The notes below the pieces were generated by a model. It ran no database searches, had not been told where the DNA came from, and saw only the letters and a program-made list of their open reading frames with translations. A stretch of DNA of 6,048 bases, taken from UBA5232 sp964557565. GTDB taxonomy: Bacteria > Patescibacteriota > Dojkabacteria > SC72. The DNA lies in contig CAZLAH010000022.1 of assembly GCA_964557565.1 (NCBI GenBank), positions 1-6,048 of the forward strand, given 5' to 3'. Position 1 is the first letter of the stretch. Each line of letters opens with the position of its first letter. Below, in pieces: positions 1 through 4,964 of this stretch. The position numbers and the translations under genes are program-made.

Positions 1-14
1 TTTAATTACTAAAA

Positions 15-3000
15 TTAATTAAGAATTGTTTTACTGTTTCCACATTTACCATTTAGATCTCCTCCATAGTGCCATATTAATGAGTTACATGAAGTATCTT
101 CTGGTTTAAACTTATTTATTCTTACAAAGTATCCATTAGATGGACTTATTGGGAAATCTAATCCATATTCTTTACCATCGGTTACTTGCAATCCTTCATA
201 TTTACCTTTAGCAGTAGGCCACCATGATACATTGTCAGCAGTCAATCCACTTACATCATTAATACTGTCTATGAAGGATCTAGCAGTAAATGCTTTAGAG
301 TATCCATGTACTCCTACTAGGTTCCAGCCTATTGAGAAGTTGATGGGGATGGAGGATTCTAATTTGTACCCTGCAATGCTGAGAGAAGAAGAATAGTTCA
401 TGAAAACAAGATATCCAACTCCTGGAACAATGTTAAAGTCGTTTCCTTCTACCCCATCTTCCCCATTACCAACAATATTTGACCATTTTCCTCCAGAGAA
501 AGAAGCAATATACCTTATACTCTTAGGATATTTCTTTAAAACATCTCCAGCTGTCAAAACACTTCCATCCCCCCCAAGAAGTACTTTATCAAAAGAAACT
601 ATATTAATCCCATCATCAAGACTTGCAGTATACATTTCAGATGTTTTCTTTACATCTATACTCAAAGAGTTACTTGAAAGAATAAGATCTTCATTATCAG
701 CAGGATTTTTATAGTCTTTTGGAACCTGATAACCATCTTCTCCATCTCGATTATCATACAAAAGAATCACATCATTTCCATCTACTTCTACACCTCTTTC
801 AACTTCCACTCCATCTACAACAATATCAATAATACCCTTCTCTGATGTGTAATAAAGGAAATCACCTGACAAAGAATTATTAGCTGTAGTTGTTTCTTCA
901 GCATAGACACCATTTACAAGATAACCTTTAAGAGACGTCTTATCTGCACTTTTTGGTTCAACCTCGATGGTTTTTACATTAACTCCGCTCTCAGAACAAG
1001 AGGATCCTTCAATACAAACATTTCCTACTAAATATTCCTCCATTTCTCCTGCTCTCTTTTCTCCCTTTTCTGCAGCTTTAATCAATGTACCAAAAACAAT
1101 GCCTTCTATTTCTTTTCCTTCCTCGTCTTGGAATTTAATTGGCGAGACAACATTGATTTCAGTATTTGAAGAATCTCCAAATACCGAAGTTACTTCAGTA
1201 GAAACTTCTATTTTAGGTTCCTGCCATTTTGCTGCACCTAAAACAAGTCTCGCCACTCCTGGCAAATTTCTCACACTTTTTGTAAGAACTTCATCTGCTC
1301 CACTATATATATTCTTTGCCGTCTCTAAATAGCTTAAGATTGCATACTCACCAAGGCCCTTTATACTTGTAACTTGGTACTTTCCTGTTTCCACATCATA
1401 TGACAAGCCACTATTATCACCAACAGTTAGCTCTATTTTTCCCGTTGTTGCATCAGCACTGAAATTCACTCTCATTTGCATATCAACATTACTAAAAGCA
1501 ATATTCTTTGTAATATTACTCAAAAAAGATGAAGACGACTTCTCTTCATCCGTATTATCTTTTACACTACCTTCAGCATTGATAGTATATGTACTAATTC
1601 CTGAGTTAGAAGAACCATTCGTTTTATTAACATCAAAACCTACAATATCTTGCAGTATTTGATAAGACGATTTTGATGTCGAGCTCTCGCTAGAGGTAGC
1701 AGAATTACTATTCATTTCAACCAATGAAGAAAGAGCCTTACTATACATTGCTGGATTTGTAGTGCTCAATCCAGGGGTATTCATCAAACGCATCAACTCT
1801 GTAACATTGTTTGAAGAGACAGCATTGTCAATAGCTTTTGTATACCCAACGATATTTTCGTTGGTACTACTTTCAATATTTGACCCAGAGGAAAGCATAT
1901 TCATCTGTCTTGCTTTCTCGGCTTCAATATCAACACGACTAACATACCTTTGAGCCTCTCTAACAGCTTTCTCTGACGCTCCAGAAGATCCACTGGCTCT
2001 GTATTCCATTAATTCTGCAAATGTAGCGCAACCATTCTCATTACAACCAGCATTACTTTCCTTCACAAATATTCCCATTATCTTCTCCCACCAATTATCA
2101 TCTTCCTTCATATTCTTTAATTCCTCCTCCGTAACACCCGCGATCTCAGGAGCTGGAGCATCCTCATACCCTAACCTCAACATCATAATCTTAGAATCAT
2201 CATAGTCCCTGTATTGATATCCTACATACAAAAAATCATCATCTATTACATACTCATGCAAACTCCCATCCTCCTGCCTTACCATACTCTTGTCTACATA
2301 CCACCCTCCTGAAGAATTCGTAACACTAGATAACAATGTAGACTCTGAATCAGTATCAAAAGATACTAACCTTGCAAAAACCAAAGCATCTACATCCTCA
2401 TCCTCCCCGTAATTCTCTCCTTCCTTAACAACACCAATCACACTACCATACGCAGGATTAGGTTCCTCTACTGAATCCAATATTGAAAAAGTCTTCATTG
2501 AAAACTCTGTAACTGTAGGATACTCATCCTCATCAACTACCTGCCTACTACTATCCAACCCCCAACTCAAATACCCATCACCAACCTTAAAAAAGTACTC
2601 CTTCTCACTATCTAAATTCTTCAAAGTAACATGATGAGTATAGTACTTACCATACTCCTTTACCTCAATATTCTCACAATCGAAATTATCACCACTTACA
2701 GTAAAATCATCAGACATATCCTCTACAGCATTACTATTGAAATCCTCTACACACTTACCCTGAGCTTTTGCGAAATCCCTGTCATCTACTGCACTCTCAG
2801 AAGATACCCAACCAAGAGGACCAGGCAACACACTATCTGTCTCCTTGTAATATACAACACCCTTCATTGGAGAATCTGTAACCCAAGACACTGTGAATGA
2901 ACTATCTGTCACATTACTTACCCTTACATTGTAAGGTCTAAATGATATTGAAATATATGTTAAATATCCTGCATAGCCCAACAATCCCAAACCTGTAAAC

Positions 3001-3053
3001 AGAAGTATTACCTTAGCTATTCTTCTCAATATTATCTGTGTTTTGAAACTCAT
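15..3053 (-). CDS. Large N-terminally membrane-anchored extracytoplasmic protein with fibronectin type III-like and tandem C-terminal beta modules; function unknown
   Basis: The open frame reaches Met at 3080 (1021 codons). I prefer the Met at 3053 (MSFKTQ, 1012 codons) because a promoter -10 at 3083-3088 would start RNA near 3076, inside the upstream ATG. Numbering below is from the 3080 Met. Basic residues (K13, R19, R20, K23) precede one hydrophobic helix (about 22-46), giving N-in/C-out topology. There is no evident signal-peptidase site, no LPXTG and no second membrane helix. Residues 49-198 look like a fibronectin III/purple-acid-phosphatase-N-type beta sandwich (SSFTVSWVTDSPMKGVVYY, then a LKNLDSEKEYFFKVGDG strand pair) split by an acidic insertion of about 65 residues. 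Residues 210-300 resemble a carboxypeptidase-regulatory-like domain (LLSSVTNSSGGWYVD). Residues 397-525 are Ser/Asn-rich. Two related modules end the protein (824-904, 917-991). The eight cysteines fall in four close pairs. An exported location is well supported. Its role (adhesin, sheath or other surface structure) is inference. Confidence 0.8.
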   Translation of the reverse strand: MSFKTQIILRRIAKVILLFTGLGLLGYAGYLTYISISFRPYNVRVSNVTDSSFTVSWVTDSPMKGVVYYKETDSVLPGPLGWVSSESAVDDRDFAKAQGKCVEDFNSNAVEDMSDDFTVSGDNFDCENIEVKEYGKYYTHHVTLKNLDSEKEYFFKVGDGYLSWGLDSSRQVVDEDEYPTVTEFSMKTFSILDSVEEPNPAYGSVIGVVKEGENYGEDEDVDALVFARLVSFDTDSESTLLSSVTNSSGGWYVDKSMVRQEDGSLHEYVIDDDFLYVGYQYRDYDDSKIMMLRLGYEDAPAPEIAGVTEEELKNMKEDDNWWEKIMGIFVKESNAGCNENGCATFAELMEYRASGSSGASEKAVREAQRYVSRVDIEAEKARQMNMLSSGSNIESSTNENIVGYTKAIDNAVSSNNVTELMRLMNTPGLSTTNPAMYSKALSSLVEMNSNSATSSESSTSKSSYQILQDIVGFDVNKTNGSSNSGISTYTINAEGSVKDNTDEEKSSSSFLSNITKNIAFSNVDMQMRVNFSADATTGKIELTVGDNSGLSYDVETGKYQVTSIKGLGEYAILSYLETAKNIYSGADEVLTKSVRNLPGVARLVLGAAKWQEPKIEVSTEVTSVFGDSSNTEINVVSPIKFQDEEGKEIEGIVFGTLIKAAEKGEKRAGEMEEYLVGNVCIEGSSCSESGVNVKTIEVEPKSADKTSLKGYLVNGVYAEETTTANNSLSGDFLYYTSEKGIIDIVVDGVEVERGVEVDGNDVILLYDNRDGEDGYQVPKDYKNPADNEDLILSSNSLSIDVKKTSEMYTASLDDGINIVSFDKVLLGGDGSVLTAGDVLKKYPKSIRYIASFSGGKWSNIVGNGEDGVEGNDFNIVPGVGYLVFMNYSSSLSIAGYKLESSIPINFSIGWNLVGVHGYSKAFTARSFIDSINDVSGLTADNVSWWPTAKGKYEGLQVTDGKEYGLDFPISPSNGYFVRINKFKPEDTSCNSLIWHYGGDLNGKCGNSKTILN
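108..332 (-). repeat. C-terminal module, copy B (degenerate protein-level repeat)
   Basis: Encodes residues 917-991 of the large surface protein. It starts IGWNLVGV, continues with FTARSFIDSI, an aromatic strand NVSWWPTAKGKYEGL, and ends LDFPISPSNGYFVRI. It aligns in order with copy A, 12 residues upstream. It is followed by a short tail with the C998/C1013 pair and the stop codon. This copy fits the general 'GWNLVG / P-x-xGYFV' pattern better than copy A. Confidence 0.55.
369..611 (-). repeat. C-terminal module, copy A (degenerate protein-level repeat)
   Basis: Encodes residues 824-904 of the large surface protein. It starts with GINIVSF, has a middle part LTAGDVLKKYPKSIRYIASF followed by GKWSNIV, and ends NDFNIVPGVGYLVFM. 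The same order of elements recurs in copy B: a GWNLVG-like strand, a short helix, an aromatic strand with GK(W/Y), then (D)F-I-P-GY-hydrophobic. Identity is low, so the relation shows at protein level and not DNA level. Similar 'GWNLVS ... GYWV' modules occur in exported bacterial and archaeal proteins. Confidence 0.55.
1506..1892 (-). other. Ser/Asn/Thr-rich low-complexity segment of the large surface protein
   Basis: Encodes residues 397-525. About 30 of these 129 residues are Ser, with further Asn and Thr, including the runs SSESSTS (463-469) and SSSS (515-518). The segment separates the N-terminal beta domains from the C-terminal half, so it is likely a flexible linker or stalk, possibly an O-glycosylation target. 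The stretch before it (about 365-395) is charged and helix-prone. Confidence 0.5.
2487..2936 (-). other. Fibronectin type III-like domain with internal acidic insertion (within the large surface protein)
   Basis: Encodes residues 49-198, immediately after the transmembrane helix. The first strands read NVRVSNVTDSSFTVSWVTD then GVVYY. The closing strands are HHVTLKNLDSEKEYFFKVGDG and EFSMKTF. This is the usual pattern of fibronectin III and purple acid phosphatase N-terminal sandwiches, including the Trp in the second strand and the Tyr/Phe of the 'YFFKV' strand. Between them about 65 residues (81-145), rich in Asp, Glu and Ser and holding C110 and C135, interrupt the fold. No metallophosphatase catalytic motifs follow, so the domain is probably structural or adhesive. 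Confidence 0.6.
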
Positions 3054-3082
3054 AACCAAAACTCTTGAAGTTATATACATAT

Positions 3083-3111
3083 ATCAAACAAAATAACGAG
3101 AGATATGTCAA
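3083..3111 (-). promoter_or_regulatory. Predicted sigma70-type promoter for the large surface protein gene
   Basis: On the minus strand a perfect TTGACA (-35, 3111-3106) is followed by a 17 bp spacer and TTTGAT (-10, 3088-3083, 4 of 6 to consensus). RNA would start near 3076, giving a leader of about 23 nt before the ATG at 3053. No strong Shine-Dalgarno lies in that leader; only AAGAG about 8 nt before the ATG could serve. A second -10-like hexamer, TATAAC (3075-3070), lies further downstream but has no matching -35. Confidence 0.6.
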
Positions 3112-3117
3112 ATATGA

Positions 3118-3126
3118 TGATATAAT
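3118..3126 (+). promoter_or_regulatory. Extended -10 promoter for rsmE, predicted leaderless start
   Basis: The sequence TGATATAAT is a perfect extended -10 (TGnTATAAT). It ends 6 bp before the rsmE ATG, so the expected start point (about 7 bp after the -10) coincides with the A of the start codon at 3133. No -35 hexamer is recognisable 16-18 bp upstream (GAGAGA region), which fits an extended -10 promoter. The intervening GGGG lies only 2 nt from the ATG, too close for a normal Shine-Dalgarno. It is back to back with the leftward promoter. Confidence 0.6.
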
Positions 3127-3132
3127 GGGGAT

Positions 3133-3870
3133 ATGAAGAAATTCTTTCTTAGACACAAATTAAGTACAGATGACATAGCTTACCTCTCCGATTCGGACAG
3201 TAAGATTGTCATCTCTGAAAACACTCTACATATTGAAGACCCTGTAGAGGTAGAAACATACGAGAAAAGATACCTTGCACAGATAACGGATATTAAAAAG
3301 AATTCAGTAGAGATACAGATACTTGAGGAATTGGGAAACAGAGAGATAGAGTATGTACCAAGTATTACAATCATACAATCACTAAGTAATGATTCTAAGT
3401 TTAACTACTTCATAGAGAAGAGTGTCGAGATTGGTATAGAGAAGATAATACCTGTAGAATCACAATATTCCCTTAAATCAAAAAACAAAGCCATTAGAGA
3501 TTGGGGATACTGGAACAAACTTGTTAGAGATGCCACTGAACAATCTAGAAATATATTTCCAACGATCATTGAAAAACCAATACATCTAAAAGAGCTAAGC
3601 CAAGATATGTTAGTAAAAGATAGTGTGAGGATATGCCTAGCAACAGAAGCCATAGATCCAAGTACATTGGAAGATGTAATATCCAAATCTGATATATCCA
3701 AACCTGTGTATATAGCTATTGGACCAGAGAAAGGTTGGGATCCTTCTGATATTGAGATATTCAAGAATCTTGATTTCCAATTTATTAAATTAAAAGGTAA
3801 CATACTTAGAACCGAAACAACTGGTTTAGTTATTGGTAGTATATTCAAATATATGAAAGGAGCGATCTAA
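3133..3870 (+). CDS. rsmE: 16S rRNA (uracil(1498)-N3)-methyltransferase RsmE
   Basis: Predicted SPOUT-family (trefoil knot) enzyme that uses S-adenosylmethionine to methylate N3 of U1498 in 16S rRNA, near the decoding centre of the 30S subunit. The 245 residues match the normal RsmE length. The N-terminus (MKKFFL ... about 1-75) is the small PUA-like RNA-binding domain. The catalytic domain shows family blocks in order: FIEKSVEIGIEKIIPV (93-108), DATEQSRN (133-140), IGPEKGW (196-202) and the knot motif LRTETTGL (225-232). The usual PUA signature H..VLR is not visible (the region reads SENTLHIED), so this domain is divergent. An in-frame TGA at 3118-3120 blocks any longer start, and no Shine-Dalgarno precedes the ATG, which agrees with a leaderless transcript. 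The stop codon overlaps the next start as TAATG, so the two genes are almost certainly co-transcribed. Confidence 0.95.
   Translation: MKKFFLRHKLSTDDIAYLSDSDSKIVISENTLHIEDPVEVETYEKRYLAQITDIKKNSVEIQILEELGNREIEYVPSITIIQSLSNDSKFNYFIEKSVEIGIEKIIPVESQYSLKSKNKAIRDWGYWNKLVRDATEQSRNIFPTIIEKPIHLKELSQDMLVKDSVRICLATEAIDPSTLEDVISKSDISKPVYIAIGPEKGWDPSDIEIFKNLDFQFIKLKGNILRTETTGLVIGSIFKYMKGAI
3856..3862 (+). promoter_or_regulatory. Shine-Dalgarno site of the m5C methyltransferase gene
   Basis: AAAGGAG lies inside the last codons of rsmE, with 7 nt between GGAG and the ATG at 3870. It is a canonical ribosome binding site and fixes the downstream start at the TAATG overlap. It also shows that this genome uses Shine-Dalgarno initiation for internal operon genes, in contrast to the first gene rsmE, which has none. 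Confidence 0.8.
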
Positions 3871-4898
3871 TGAAGAAGAAAAAAAGGACAAATTTTAGAC
3901 AAAAGAGAGAGAAGTTTACTAACAGAAGTATACCTGAGAAATTCTATACTAAAGAAGATATCTTTGTATCAAGGTTAGCAAGTATCCTCATGGTACCGAA
4001 ATCTAGGGTAAAGGGGATATTTTCTCAAAGAGCTATTACTACAATTAGATTGAATTCTCTAAAGGGAGATACAAATGAAACGAAAGAAATACTTGAAAGA
4101 AAAGGATATCAACTAGAAGAGGTATCATGGGCTAAGGATGTGTATTTCATTTTAAACAGAGACAAAGCTGAGGTATCTCAAACTGAGGAATATCAAGAAG
4201 GTAAATATTACATACAGAATCTTTCTAGTATATTAGCTGCATTGGTTTTAGATCCAAAAGAAGGTGAGAAGATTTTAGATATGTGTGCTGCCCCTGGTAG
4301 TAAGACTACACATATCGCTCAGATTACTGAGAACAAGGCAGATATACTTGCTAATGATTCAGATATATCAAGAGTGTCTGCGATGGAGAATGTTCTAGAG
4401 CAGTTTGGTGCAAAGAATGTAAAGAGTACATTTAGTGATGCTACTGATTTTGGGAAGAAATATCCTGTATCTTTTGACAAGGTTCTTTTAGATGCTCCTT
4501 GTAGTGGGGAGGGTATGGTGTATTTTCAAGGTCCAAAGCCCCTTAGGTATTGGAATATGGACAAGATCAGAAGGTGTATGTTTTCTCAAAGGGAGTTAAT
4601 TGTATCTGCATTTAAGACTCTTAAGCATGGTAAATATATGATCTATTCTACATGTACATTAGAACCAGAGGAGAATGAGGGTGTAGTTACATATCTTTTA
4701 GATATGTTTCCTAATGCAAAGGTAGCAAAGATTGATTTGGTAGAGGGAAAGGAATTTGATGAATACAGAGAGCATATTAAACCTGGTATAAAGAAATGGA
4801 GTGGTAATGTATACAACCCCACTGTTAAAAACTCTGTAAGAATCCTCCCTAACAAGAAGATGATGGGCTTCTATATAGCGAAGATTGCAAAAGAGTAG
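3870..4898 (+). CDS. RsmB/RsmF-like (Nol1/Nop2/Sun family) RNA cytosine-5 methyltransferase
   Basis: Class I Rossmann-fold SAM-dependent methyltransferase predicted to form 5-methylcytosine in rRNA, most likely 16S. The 342 residues begin with a very basic tail (MKKKKRTNFRQKREK). Then come an N-terminal RNA-binding region with the family block YYIQNLSS (113-120), motif I DMCAAPGSKTT (137-147), an acidic ribose-binding site ND (162-163), motif IV DAPCSGEG (208-215) with C211, and motif VI STCTLEPEENE (260-270) with C262. C211 and C262 are the two conserved cysteines: in this family the TC cysteine attacks the cytosine and the PC cysteine aids release. The C-terminus ends with the usual NSVRILP ... 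GFYIAKI strands. It is shorter than E. coli RsmB (429) or RsmF (479): I see neither the NusB-like N-terminal domain of RsmB nor the C-terminal extension of RsmF. The target (C967, C1407 or another) therefore cannot be told. Second gene of the rsmE operon. Confidence 0.92.
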   Translation: MKKKKRTNFRQKREKFTNRSIPEKFYTKEDIFVSRLASILMVPKSRVKGIFSQRAITTIRLNSLKGDTNETKEILERKGYQLEEVSWAKDVYFILNRDKAEVSQTEEYQEGKYYIQNLSSILAALVLDPKEGEKILDMCAAPGSKTTHIAQITENKADILANDSDISRVSAMENVLEQFGAKNVKSTFSDATDFGKKYPVSFDKVLLDAPCSGEGMVYFQGPKPLRYWNMDKIRRCMFSQRELIVSAFKTLKHGKYMIYSTCTLEPEENEGVVTYLLDMFPNAKVAKIDLVEGKEFDEYREHIKPGIKKWSGNVYNPTVKNSVRILPNKKMMGFYIAKIAKE

Positions 4899-4911
4899 AA
4901 TTATATCAGAG

Positions 4912-4940
4912 AAAAATTAGAGAGGGTTTCCCCTCTCTAA
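4912..4940 (-). terminator. Rho-independent terminator of pnp (minus strand)
   Basis: A perfect 10 bp stem (TTAGAGAGGG / CCCTCTCTAA, 4917-4926 and 4931-4940) closes a 4 nt loop. Read on the minus strand the loop is GAAA, a stable GNRA tetraloop, and the stem is followed by TTTTT (4916-4912) then CTC. It lies about 25 bp past the pnp stop. On the plus strand the same hairpin is followed by AAAATCG with no T-tract, so it should work poorly for the methyltransferase operon. Confidence 0.85.
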
Positions 4941-4964
4941 AATCGTTACAATATTAAAGAAGTA

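Noticed and set aside
1..28. TTAATTAA-rich inverted repeats at the left edge as a terminator for the large gene
   Set aside because: The stem would be only A-T pairs with no GC core and no clear T-tract, and the region is cut by the window end.
2631..2900. 89-codon plus-strand open frame opposite the large gene (also 400-714, 967-1332, 1762-1953)
   Set aside because: All are antisense to the long surface-protein frame. Their low-complexity translations come from the reversed codons and none has a start signal.
49..2936. Purple acid phosphatase activity of the large protein
   Set aside because: Only the N-terminal sandwich resembles that family. No metal-binding motifs such as GDxG, GNHE or a later His cluster follow.
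3051..3080. Met at 3080 as the start of the large surface protein
   Set aside because: The predicted promoter would start RNA near 3076, within that codon, and an in-frame TGA lies just upstream. The Met at 3053 gives a normal short basic segment before the membrane helix. Not fully excluded.
3127..3130. GGGG before rsmE as a Shine-Dalgarno
   Set aside because: Only 2 nt separate it from the ATG, too close for productive pairing, and it lies between the -10 and the expected start point, so it would not be in the transcript.
3405..3848. 147-codon open frame on the minus strand opposite rsmE
   Set aside because: It lies fully inside rsmE, which has clear family motifs. It has no ribosome binding site or recognisable domain and is a shadow of purine-rich codons.
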